Below are positions 24,010 through 34,765 of a stretch of 64,000 nt of DNA, one piece after another. Source of the stretch: Phoronis australis (taxonomy: Eukaryota; Phoronida; Phoronidae); assembly GCA_002633005.1 (NCBI GenBank), contig NMRA01000051.1, forward strand, positions 807,273-871,272, read 5' to 3'. A program made the translations under genes and the position numbers. A model generated the notes under the pieces. The model was not told the origin of the DNA. It saw only the letters and a program-made list of their open reading frames with translations, and made no database searches. The number at the start of each line of letters is the position of its first letter. Within the stretch, counting starts at the first letter, position 1.

Positions 24010-27000
24010 CACCCCAGCTCCGTATGGCGAAGTGGGCAGAAAGGTCCGCCTCAGAGAAACAAAAACTCCGAAAAAGTAGGAAACGAGAGAAAAGTTTACT
24101 AAAAAGGCAGGAATTACCAAAACTCGGCGAATGCACAATTCATGCATGTAGCTCAGAACGTACAACGTGAATCTTAGTGAAAGGACCGCTTTCTCGGAAA
24201 TTCGAGCTCCCCATTTTTAGACTGGGTACGCGAATGATGTTTTTATTCAGCTAAAGAGGGTGAAACGCAGCTTTAAGAATCAAATAAGGCATCTGAATAC
24301 CGTGACTACAGCAACTTGCATTCTTTAATTAGCAACTTTGCATGTTTAGCCACTATTTATCGTTCACATTATTTCCAACTACCCGGAGGTCACCGTCCTG
24401 TGACTCGGCTAATCCAAGTACCAGCAGGTTTGTTTGAACCATCGTTAGGTTCAATGACTCTACTTTTTACTACTGACTACGGGCTTTCTCTTCCATTTGC
24501 AGTGACTATAGTCCCAGCTGAAAATGGCTTATGGCGATCAAACTGCGTGTGATGCCACTTTTGCACATGCGCGCGATGTCTGCATTAATAACTCGTACTT
24601 TCTTGAAAACTAGACATACAGTGACTGAATCAAGTTTAAAATTCATCAAATTACCTAAGTTCCACTGTCGTGCATCAATCTCTGGAAAAGCGTGCAGCAT
24701 GCTTTCGAACGCTTTCTAAAACCACCTTTCCAGTACCAAAATATATTTTAATTCAAACCTTTTACCGTTATGAAAATGACCTCAATTTGCTCTTTAGTTA
24801 AATTGGAGGTGATCTTGGGACTTCGGAACAACTGACAGTTCGTTAGTGCCATGCTCTGCTCCGGGCATGGTATAAGTTCTTTGCACACTCAGAAGTCACT
24901 TCTCATGTGAGTAATAAACAAGTTGAGGCGAATTTTATAATAGTGAGTCCCCACGGAAAACTAGGTCGCAAGCAGGTCGCAAAGACATCGGTTGATTGGC
25001 GTGTCCATTGGTCACTTAGCAAGCATTTATTGGTAACCGTCTGATGTTAATGTGCGCATAAGGTACGCTATCCATCCAACAAAGACGCAACAAAGGAAAA
25101 CAATGGTAGTGTCCCATAGGTGATAACTATGCGACGCGCTTACGCGCATGGATGTCGCTAGTTAAACAATACCTCGCGAGCTCCATAAAGATTCGCATGC
25201 TGAAAAGAATGGAATTTGTAGTCATTTTAAATTAATGAGCCAATCTACCAGTGCTTGTTTGTGTTCGATCTTTCGAAACTGGTGGCTATTCGCATGCCAT
25301 AGCCTTTTGCTTCATTCATGGACCTTCGTCAAACAAAACGCGCACTTTTACAAAACCCACCGGATGTATATTACTGAGCACTTATGCACGAATTTTGACA
25401 CTGGCACGATGAATAATTCAGTTAAACGTACGGTGACACAATAAACGTAACGTAGGCGTTTAATGTTTCCTAATAATGCCTTTAGTGCGAAATGTTGCGA
25501 TGATGTGCAAACAAAAATTGACCTCAGAGAATGCACTTTTAAAGGTAAATAATGCACTTACAATCAAAAACATTTACTATTTAAGCCTAATAATAAAATT
25601 TTTTTATTTCACAATTCGCTATACAAATCCAATTATATCGCAAGTTCAATTTTTACGATACGTTGTAGTAGTAAGATATATTTATTCAGGATGAAAATGT
25701 ATTCAGTATAAGAATACTGTTCTCCCATAGGGTCCTGGTCAGGAAAAAATATTCGAATCCTGGCTAAAGAAATGGCGTTATAAATGCTTAAAACCAAAAT
25801 ACGTCATAAAAATCTTAAGAACGAAAGCGGAAAAAAAGAGTGAGAGTCTGTATAATTAAACTTTACACAGATACTTGGATTCAAAGAATTACTAATTCGT
25901 AACATGACACCAGCGTCAAGAGAAAACGAATGTTTGCCAAAATTGGCCATGGTTTTATATAGGTAGAGGTTGCCATTACGCCGGCAATAGCCCGGTCACC
26001 TGCCGTAGCCGGCCGACTTCAATTCGAATGATTTCGCTTAAGGCACAGATGTTAGTCTTCGGATGCGTTGTAGAGTGGTTGTCGGCTCGTAAATATTCGG
26101 TGACACCGCAGATAATTTAACTTTTGGCGTGTTTACTGATTTATGATTTTTATTTTGGCGGCGACATTTAACTTCACCGACACGGAAAAGGTATGCTGAT
26201 CTAATTTGATATAGTTTGATTGCCGTGCAGTTTCAGTCTTTTACTTTTGTTTAATGATAGTTAATTGCTTAGTCGAACGCACACCAAAACATCATGTCTT
26301 GGCTGACCAGTTGTTTTAGTTTTCTTGCACTCAAAATATAACTGACGATTTTCATCATTTTGTTTACACGTCACCAAGTTATCTGTGGCGTCACCGGCTG
26401 TTTACAAGCTGACAACACTCGCAATGCATTTGAAAACGACAGCAGCGCTGTTGATGAAATCCCACGAATTTGTGGGTCGACGCCATCGGTCATCGCTCGG
26501 CAGGTGACCGGCAGTCGCATCGATGTCGGAGAAGCGTCGCTTTTACATCTATTAATGCATGGGGTCGCTACTCACATCCGCCAATAATTGCTCCAATTGG
26601 TTGAGCATCGCCTGGTATGCAACTAAGAAATAATGAGAAATCGATGCTAGTCCAACGTACCAGTAGTCCGGAAATCGTGATCCCGTCGGCAGAGGGCATC
26701 GACCCATCGTCAGATGGTGACTGACCAAAGACATCTCCTTGCAATCCGGCAACGTAAGCTCGGACACGTGAGAAAATCGGCTGGGTGATGTGCTGCAAAC
26801 AATTTTTGCCCCAAAAGCACTGAGGCAATTGGTGTACTATAGTGACGCCGACGCCCGGTCGACAGTCCCTATAATTTTAGATAGTCGTTTGGTCCAAATG
26901 ACCATTCCCGCCGGAAACTTGCCAGATCGTCGTCAGAATTAAGCTTTATGTGGCCACGGCATAATAAAGGACACGTTTTAAGCACGTAAAGATAGTGAAG

Positions 27001-28522
27001 TGACGTAGTCGGCCCAAAGTGAGCTCCCTGTATATTGTTCTGTATTCACTTTCGTTGAGCAAACACGTGGCCAATTAACCATTGAACTCGATTGTTGCGT
27101 ATGTTCATTGAAAGCGAATGTACCCGGGAAAGAAAGTAGGAGCAACTCTTACTAGCCAACTACACGACTTTGCCATTGTTGAATGGGTAGATGAAGATAT
27201 GTAGAGGGCAAAATGCCTAACTTTAAAAATAATGTGGTTTAGGGTACTCCTTAGAGTTGTTCGGAGGAAAGTGGCTCTTGCAGTTAGAACACATATAAAA
27301 CTTGTGCGTCAGCGACATTGCTTGAAATGGTATTCCCTGCCTTCCATTAAGATCATGCTTCACTTAATTTAAATCATCCCATTAGCAAACCTTAATTTTG
27401 CACTTACTCAAAAATTAGCGTCGAATGTGCACACACGACAAGCCAACTTTGGATGGATGACCCGGCCCAAGAAAACGGAATCAATTAGAGATCCTGCAAG
27501 AACATGTGGAGGCTAAAACGAGGTTTGTGTGAGATGTTACGACTTCGTGACTGTGTTGACTCTTGCCCAGGTGAGTCAGTGCTTGGATCCTCATTGCTTT
27601 AGTTGAGATCACTCGGAATAACCGTAGTGTGCAAACCGGTACGCCCGAACTTTATGAATGAAGTTAAAACTTTATTTATATTTATTTTACGACTCGTTTA
27701 TATGACCGCCGCAAGACTAATTCATTTGTTATTGAATAGTAACCGCGATGCGATATGACGCCGGTTCATTTAGCGTAAATAACTAACTATACATACCTCC
27801 AGCTGTGATTTGGCTTAAATGATTGTGATTTGGTGTGAATTAGTCAGCATCAAGGCAGTTTGCGACTTAAATTATTGCGAAGATAAAAAATGCTCATTTC
27901 ATCTTATCGAATCTTCCTAAATTACTGTTGTTTCATGACTCCTTTACAAGGTGCTTGGACCCGTCACGAAAGCCAAATTTTATTTATGTATTCTGCAATT
28001 AAAAAGTCGTGTAGTTACTACGGGTAAGAATTCTAATCCGGACCTGATGTTTGGTCACGCTACAGGACCCGATAGCCTCTGCTCGTGTCCGTACTTTCTT
28101 GTATGAACTTCAATTTGAAATATTGCTTGGTTCCATTGGCTAGAGAATTGAAATTGCCTGATTCTGGCAGGTGCGCTGAAATTTACCTCACCTTTGACGT
28201 ATCGTGGGCGCATAAGTTACCAGACTGTGTTTCATAGCGAAGCCGTGTTTTCAGAAATGTGGCTTTCTAGACACGCAGGTTATGTTTGCGTAGTCGTAAT
28301 TTTACATCATAACAGATTTTGTAGGGTTTTGATTTAAGCCGTAGAAAACTGTGTTCCGTGGGATGTACGCCGTTTTATAGTGTTTTAAACTTCAAATTAT
28401 CGACTGAAACTGATTGGAAACAAAGTGATTGACATTGGATTACGCCGCGTTCCATTCTTCAGATCCGTTTTTTTTTTTTGATCCGCAAATAACGAATGGC
28501 ACAGATTCTACCAAACCACTTC
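24010..28522. other. intergenic, no supported gene
   Basis: A GC-richer patch at about 26380-26880 has open frames on both strands. On the minus strand it has an acceptor-like TTGTTTGCAG (about 26793-26802) and a donor-like CTG|GTACGT (about 26660). No domain is visible. The rest is AT-rich with nothing recognised. Confidence 0.4.
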
Positions 28523-28757
28523 TTAAAGGAGAAGACAACCTTTTTCATGTCAGTTTCTGTAAAATACGGTTCGTTGATTATCCCAGACACATGCTTCAGT
28601 TAATTATGACTTCCCGTAATTTTATTACTTAGTCATGTTCTACTCCGGAAGTGACGTTTAAGGGGTCAAGAAATTCCCGCCATTTTGTTTCTGCATGTGA
28701 GTTTACTGTGAGGATCTGATCCACTCTTGCTGTCATGGTGGTTTACTAAAATTGTCG

Positions 28758-29099
28758 TCACCACTTCCCGGAAAATGGTTGGAGTTGGCGACCCATTTCA
28801 CAGACACAGTGACGTGAGTGACGGAGACATTGTTCATAGCAGTGACGAGGATTTTTTTCACAAACAGTCAATGGGCAGGTAATGTTTGAGCCCGAGTATA
28901 GTGAGACAGAAAACGCACAGACAACTGTAGAGAGGAAGGAGGCAGAGACTGAGGATAGACGTGGTGGGACGTAGTGGTGCAAATGCACGGAGTGCACTGT
29001 TATGCCGACCTCAGTGGAGTGCCTATGCTGTTCCCACTGGATGGTGACCTGAGCACCCAAACCGATTACATCCCGCCCTGTGTCTCCCTCGCCACACAC
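28758..29099 (-). other. open frame inside the TTAA element, no known domain
   Basis: 113 codons on the minus strand between the left TIR and the THAP relic. It has many His and Ser but no motif that I can match to a transposase catalytic core. It is more likely decayed element DNA than a gene. Confidence 0.2.
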
Positions 29100-29375
29100 C
29101 TACCACTTTCTAAATAGCTCCAATACTGTCGTCAAGTCCACAATAAACTTATCAAAGTTTGGCTCACAGGCCTGTTAACTGCTCACTGGGTGTCGAATTG
29201 TATTCACTCCCACTACTCAACATCGCCGCAGGGTTGCTTACACGCTCTGGGCTAGAGATAATACCAGCACAGGGCAAATCACTGCTAGATCCCGGAATTG
29301 CACGCTCTGGGGTACGTTCGGGGGCCTGGTGACAGTAGATGAAGGGCTTCCAGTCACTGTAGAGTCTACAGCTCG

Positions 29376-29700
29376 CTAGGCTTCTCGCATTAAAAATGCA
29401 CTTCCGGGAATCAACAGTGACAGTATGGCATCCTTCTTCAGGCCTTGTGTTGCAGGAACCTTCATCAATTCCGCGTGCATATCTCTTTCGTAATCAGATG
29501 GCAGAAAATGTTTGCCACTCAATCCGTAATTCTCCACTGCTTTGTACTTTGCGCGGACGGGTAACGCTGCGTTCTTCACGCGAGCCAAGTACGGCGGACT
29601 GTGTCATCTTTCGGAAACAACATAATGGCATATCCAAAGTACGCGTGAGACGATAATGAGTACACCTTGAGGCACAAAAGCCTTGCGGCATGTTGACTGA
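29376..29700 (-). pseudogene. broken THAP-type zinc finger domain
   Basis: Read on the minus strand from about 29695, the translation gives a start with CASRC (a C-x3-C pair), then FPKDDTVRRTW in a second register (about 29585-29630). After another shift near 29580 come RVKNAAL, KYKAVEN, LSGKHFLPSDYE and LKKDAILSLLIPGS. This is the order of a THAP domain: C-x2-4-C, FPKD...RR.W, C-x2-H in a C(S/G).HF.P.D context, then LK..A.PS(L/I)F. The third zinc ligand Cys is replaced by Ser in LSGKHF, and at least two frameshifts break the frame. The C-terminal RNase H-like catalytic part is missing. In an intact element THAP binds the transposon ends; this copy cannot encode it. Confidence 0.7.
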
Positions 29701-30089
29701 CTCTTAAACAAATGCAAAGAACGACCGAACTTATAACAACCGAGGTATAATAATGATTGACTTGACAGCTCACACAGTCAGGCTACATGAAAACAAAATG
29801 GTGTGAAATTCTTAACTCCCCCCCCCCAATTGTCACTTCCGGAGTAAGGCACGACTAATTAATAAAACTACGGGAAGCCGTTATTAACTGAACAGTATTT
29901 TTACTAAAAATGACATGAAAAAATGTTGCTTTCTCCTTTAAACAGGGTCGGAAGTCCGCGCAGTGAAAGTGTAGAATCAAGTACCAAACGCATCACACTC
30001 GAATTGCGCGTCAAACATTAATCCGCACGCGTTGAATTTGGGATCGCGTGAACACATTTGTCTGCAGGAATAATACGGCGAATATAAAT

Positions 30090-30816
30090 ACACAAAACCT
30101 ACCGAGAGTGGCGTACATGAAGTAATATACCACGAGACATTATTACGCGTATCGACCGAGAATGAGGAATAATGTCGAGTGGGATATTACTTCATGTGCG
30201 CCAATCGAGGTACGTTTTGTTTTTATCCCATACGCTTCGAATTCCTAAGTTTCCTTCGTTTTTTCCGCAGATTTTTTAAATACTTCACTCAGATTGTTCA
30301 CGTGGCGGATTACATCCTATATGTATGCACTTGCGCGTTAGCCTGGCTCCAAGTTTTCTCTAGTAAAAGAAACAGTATTAAATGTGACGATTTATTACTT
30401 GAAAAGAGATAATAAAGATGAAAACAAGGGTAACTTTTCGTCTCCTGAAAATACTTAAATAACAACATTATTTGATACTGTAGTTACCGAGGAATCGGCA
30501 CCTGAGTTGCAGACGATAAAATATTTAGCAAATGAAAACTGAGACAGAAATGTCATATAATTAACAGTCTTGTTCCTGATGTTACGATTGAGACCTGATT
30601 GTATGTTGAGCGTTATTTACACTACTACAAATGTATTACTTTAAACTATTTTCCGAAAGTTTGGTGATCGAACCGGTTAACGATGTCGAGTCGACATTGA
30701 CCTACCTTTTGAACTTTCCATGTCAGAGGTCACTGTTGAAGTAGTGCGGGAGGTGAATACGGAAAACTTTATTACACGGCCGTATTTCCCTCGACAGATT
30801 CAACGCGTATGGGATA
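30090..30816 (+). repeat. dispersed repeat E1, copy A, with 5' hairpin
   Basis: It is nearly the same as 42661-43410 over about 720 bp. The 5' part folds on itself: GGCGTACATGAAGTAATAT (30111) mirrors ATATTACTTCATGTGCGCC (about 30184), with a small loop. An inner pair, TTATCCCATACGC (30223) and GCGTATGGGATAA (30804-30816), brackets the body, so the body has its own 13-bp inverted ends. No conserved protein was found in both copies. Confidence 0.85.
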
Positions 30817-31227
30817 ACTGCACGGAAATCAAACCCTTCAAAAAAAACTTAGGCACTGGAAGATTCGACTTTTTACTTTTCGCTTGACACACTGCCATTG
30901 GTATTTTTTATTCTACCGGTGAACTCATAAAAGCATTACTGGGCTCATTAGCTGGCATTCGGGTAACTATATGACGTCATTAGGTCAAAAACTAAGACTT
31001 GAAGGTGGCACACGATTTGATTCGTTGTTGTTAGAGGAAGGTAAAAAGAGGCGAAATATAACCGGTAAGACCGTTTGTGGTTTCATGAATGTATCAAGGG
31101 AATTCGATTTGGCTAGAACTAACATACTGAACAAGAATTTTCCTCCCATTCTTTTGGTTTATTTCCATTTCACCAATTGGTGAAAGGCCCTCCGGTAGAC
31201 CTTCAGCTCTGTTTAAGAGCCGAGTAT
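30815..31227 (+). repeat. dispersed repeat E2, copy B
   Basis: It abuts E1 exactly where the E1 match to 42661-43410 ends, and matches the inverted copy at 17474-17892. Shared features are TAACTGCACGGAAATC at the start, TATGACGTCATTAG in the middle, the palindrome TTTCACCAATTGGTGAAA and the TTAAGAGCCGAGTAT end. A 70-codon frame at 30971-31183 is intact here but frameshifted in the other copy. Confidence 0.85.
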
Positions 31228-31744
31228 ATGCTGTGTTTGCTGATGCGTTATTTATAAATAAATCGTTTATTATTAATAAACGTTTTAACTGGAAACAATC
31301 ATGTTTTTACAATTTGGCAAGCACTGTTCTTAGGTATCATTTCTATTACTCCATTTTGTGGCGCTTTCATGTTAACACACTCAAGGAGAGAGAACTCCTT
31401 TCCTATATGTTGCTGCAGTGCACGTGATGACAGCGGTGATATCAATGCTGATGATGAGTGGCGATCTGATGTGCCAAACGTCGTGCACTCTTTTGGGTTG
31501 TAAGTTTTAAGTACACATGCCCTCGAATATGCATGATCATGATTTATTTGTAATTCTAACGATTAACTAGGACATTTTTAGCTTCAATGTCAATGTTACT
31601 GGAGATGACTAATGACTGTAAGCTAATTGGAAACAGTTTTAGAGCTTCTGACGTCATATGTTAAGAAAAAGGTTTCATTCTGTTATTTGCAGCACGTGCC
31701 ACAACTTTAGCCTTTGCTCATTTCTTAAATTCTACTATTTCTTT
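31228..31744. other. intergenic, no gene recognised
   Basis: AT-rich; a chance frame at 31233-31427 has no domain. Confidence 0.45.
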
Positions 31745-32060
31745 TAATACTTAACGCCGCATTTCGCCCTGTTTAAAGTGGATGAAAAACGAAAATCGAA
31801 TTAGGATACTTCCACTGGCACAAAATCGGTATCACAGTACTCCTTACAGTGGTAAGATTCTAATTCCGTTTCCAACAAGATCATCAAAGCCATCAAAGAC
31901 TCAAGAACACTCTTAAGAGTTTACTGAGGTTGGCCAACTCTTGCATTGCGAATTCGAAAATGGCGCGTGTACGCATTGCCCGTGACTTTAGTTGGTAACA
32001 GAAATTGACTTCCTTTACGGTAAGGAATATTGCGAGACCTATTTTATGAAAATAAAAGGC
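31745..32060. repeat. repeat F1 copy B, core inverted relative to copy A
   Basis: The core 31860-32008 starts CTAATTCCGTTTCCAAC and ends GTTGGTAACAGAAATT. The block AATGGCGCGTGTACGCATTG near its right end is the reverse complement of the block near the left end of copy A. The flanks keep the same order as in copy A. Confidence 0.65.
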
Positions 32061-32932
32061 CTCCCTCTAATTTGATTTTTGTTTTCAGCCAGCTAAACAA
32101 TGGCAAAACCTATCTTTAAATGAAAAGGCTACCGGATGAGTGACACCTGGCGAATTCGATAGAAAAAATGACGACAAAGATGGCGACTCCCATGAAACCA
32201 TAGTGATTTCCAAATCCACCCAAGTGACCATGACACTGCTTACGAAACTGACAACGACACTTGCGATGCATCCTACAGTACCGACACATCACCAACGATG
32301 ACGAGGGCGTCAACGACAACTGATAATAGGGAATGACGACGAAGATGATGATTATGGTGGTCTGCAACCAACGAAACTCCTTTAGGCAAATCTTAACAGA
32401 ATTTGCACGCAAGTGGACGAGAGAAAGCGTGCACTGTTTATCATTGTTAATAGTAGCCGTCTTTGAATTTTTAAAATCAATGCTTTGTAAGAGAAATTGG
32501 TGAATAGATTTTCTTTAGCATCGCAGCTAACCCACGAGCATTAATTTTTAATCGATTAGGGCGGGTAAGTCACAGTTCGCCAAGGCTTGCTTAGGCGTTG
32601 GGGTAACAAAATCCTAAATGTTTGCGTAGGAATTGTCTCATGTAGTCATCAGCAAATTTTGAATAACTCGAGTATGTTAAGCCTGGCGCACCAAAAACGT
32701 CCAGCACTCTTCAGTAGCCTTTGACGAGGTATAGCCACATGTCAATTTTCAAAACTATTCGTTGAAAAAAGACGGGGCTGAGAAAACTGTCACTACGGTG
32801 CCATTTTGTGTTTGAGTTCGACCAGAAACAGTAAAACTTGAGCTATTAACGAATTATGTGTTGTGTGTAAATCTCATAACAATTGAGTAAGGAATGCCGC
32901 CTGTATCGGAGAACAAAAACTTACAAGAGCAC
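32061..32932. other. intergenic, no gene recognised
   Basis: A minus-strand frame (32116-32412) arises from GAC/GAT-rich low-complexity DNA. Nothing else seen. Confidence 0.45.
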
Positions 32933-33291
32933 GGGTGAGAAACAACATGACCGCCGGTCCTCTTAAATCGGACCGCCTCACCCAAAACATAACCTCCGGG
33001 GATCAAATGGGACCGTCGCACCAGAAAATGGGACTGACGCACCTAAAAACATGACCGCCCAACCAGAAAACAGGACCGCCGGGGACTGAACATGACCGCC
33101 GGGGATTGAAACCGCATATTGTCCGGCGGTCATCTTCAGTCCCCGGCGGTCCTGTTTTCTGGTTGGGCGGTCATGTTTTTAGGTGCGTCAGTCTCATTTT
33201 CTGGTGCGACGGTCCCATTTGATCCCCGGAGGTCCTGTTTTGGGTGAGTCAGTCCGATTTAGAGGACCGGTGGTCATGTTGTTTCTCACCC
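32933..33291. repeat. 359-bp hairpin made of 20-21-nt modules
   Basis: The inverted repeat runs from GGGTGAGA (32933) to TCTCACCC (33291), centred near 33112. In the right arm a GTC core recurs at 33129, 33149, 33170, 33191, 33212, 33232, 33252 and 33273, that is at steps of 20, 21, 21, 21, 20, 20 and 21. Each core is preceded by a G-rich stretch (GGCG) and, in most units, followed by a T-rich stretch. The left arm mirrors this. Both arms carry the same 17-codon start of an open frame, one per strand, simply because they are reverse complements. Confidence 0.85.
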
Positions 33292-34239
33292 ATGAAGAGG
33301 GAGATGAAATGAAACTCAATGTTGCGAGTGGAATAAAAACTATTTTCAAGGAGTGGTTAAAATTCTATGCAATGAGTGCACATAAGTCAATCGATATATG
33401 TAGACTGAACACGAGCGTTGAGTTCGTAGATAGCGAAGTTAATGTTCACGCACTCCTGTGCGGGTTATGTCAAGCACAGGTATTGATTGAATTTTTAAAA
33501 AGAAAATTCTGCATTTCTTCTTCTTTTAATCTCTTATGTTGGAGTATCATGGCTAATATAAGAAAATGCTCGCTTAATTTTTTTCAGCGAAGAGTCTTTG
33601 AATTTAAGTTAAAAGGTTCACTTGCAAGTTTTTCACTTCTGAAATGAAACGAATATTGAAGAGTCACTGAGTGAAAGACACTATAGTTTAGTGCTAGTTT
33701 AATGTAATCATGATGTCTTTGACCTGGGATTCAATCTTATGTTTTATCCTAGCTTTGACTGAGCTGCATACTGTTCTCAAGCAGCGAAGAAAACGTTCTT
33801 TTATCGAAACAGTGTTTCGTGTTGGCTAAGATAATTGACAGGTTGAAAGGTTTTGAAACTTGACCCCTGTCTTTCTATGGATTGTGGAGAATGTCAGTAA
33901 GGGTGAAAAATGAGATTAGTCGAACGACTACAAAGATAAATCACTTTTAAATTACGTACGTTAGCTAAATGGATACTGTTATGTCAGTCGTAAAATATAT
34001 ATTCAAATTGATGAATTGTCCGTTAAATCAATATTTAATGTATCTTGTTCTAATTTGCACTAACCACGAATGGACGTTTTGAATGTTGTCGGTGTAATTT
34101 CAATCTGAACAATTTGCTCACGAAACAAGTGTTTTAGGTGCTGACCTAATAAAAACAAAAAATAAGTACGAAATATCTACCCGTTCCAGATATTAAAATC
34201 TAAGTGGATATGAACTCTCACTTGAAATCAGAAAGTACA
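33292..34239. other. intergenic, open frame continuing from hairpin
   Basis: The plus-strand frame 33183-33647 starts inside the hairpin and runs into unique DNA. No domain is visible, and the start depends on the palindrome, so it is not called as a gene. Confidence 0.4.
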
Positions 34240-34765
34240 TTTCTTTCGACCTAATATGTTCATTTTCGCATTAGGTCTATTTTGACCCATTTGGTGTCCA
34301 TTTTGTATCATTACGTCCGTTCTTCACCCATTATGTTAAAACGGGCTCCTTAACCAATATGTCCGTTTTTGACAAAATCAGTGGAGATGGGATCAGGTTA
34401 GCATTGGACTAAAATCCATTGGAGCATTGATCTAATGAAACCGGGCCTGGTTTCAGCACCTTTTCCTTTCACCATGGCGGAAAATCTGCATTACGATGTT
34501 AAACTAAGTCTAACATTTGACCAGAGGAAAACGGATCGTGATTCCTGGCAGATTATCGCTTTTTTGACCATTATAGGCCTATTTGACCCATTATGGCTCC
34601 ATGACACATACACTGTAATGGCTATTTTGTCCCGTGATGACCAGTTTGCCTCATTATCTCTACTTTCACCTATTATTTCCGTTTGATCCATTATGTCCAC
34701 TTGACCTTTTTACAAGTTAACCCATTCTCTCCATTTTGGCTCACCGTGCCTGTTTTGTCCCATCA
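34240..34765 (+). repeat. degenerate ~20-nt tandem modules (two clusters)
   Basis: Loose copies of ACCCATTATGTCCATTTTG recur at 34247-34370 and again at 34560-34765. In the first cluster GTC/GTT cores lie at 34258, 34275, 34296, 34315, 34335 and 34361, so steps are about 17 to 26. The modules recall those in the hairpin 1 kb upstream but are more decayed. Confidence 0.5.

Larger units (their letters stand above)
28527..29937 (-). mobile_element. TTAA-flanked DNA transposon with long TIRs (Kolobok-like)
   Basis: The left end is TTAA (28523-28526) followed by AGGAGAAGACAACC. The right end is the mirror: TTAA at 29938-29941 preceded inward by the reverse complement of AGGAGAAAGCAAC. The arms align for about 160-180 bp with small gaps (about 28527-28700 against 29785-29937), including ACTCCGGAAGTGAC against GTCACTTCCGGAGT. 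A TTAA target duplication together with a THAP-like domain inside points to the Kolobok group. The full transposase is absent, so the copy is non-autonomous and decayed. The superfamily is inferred from target site plus THAP; piggyBac shares TTAA but not THAP. Confidence 0.75.

Noticed and set aside
30971-31183. 70-codon frame in E2 that can be aligned codon by codon with the copy at 17474-17892, suggesting a conserved protein.
   Set aside because: Over about 57 aligned codons I counted 7 synonymous and 15 nonsynonymous differences, close to neutral, and a 2-bp indel shifts the frame near the start in the other copy. This does not support coding constraint.
33183-33647. 154-codon plus-strand frame whose start repeats a minus-strand frame at 32854-33042.
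   Set aside because: The shared N-terminus is produced by the palindrome, and the remainder has no domain or constraint evidence.
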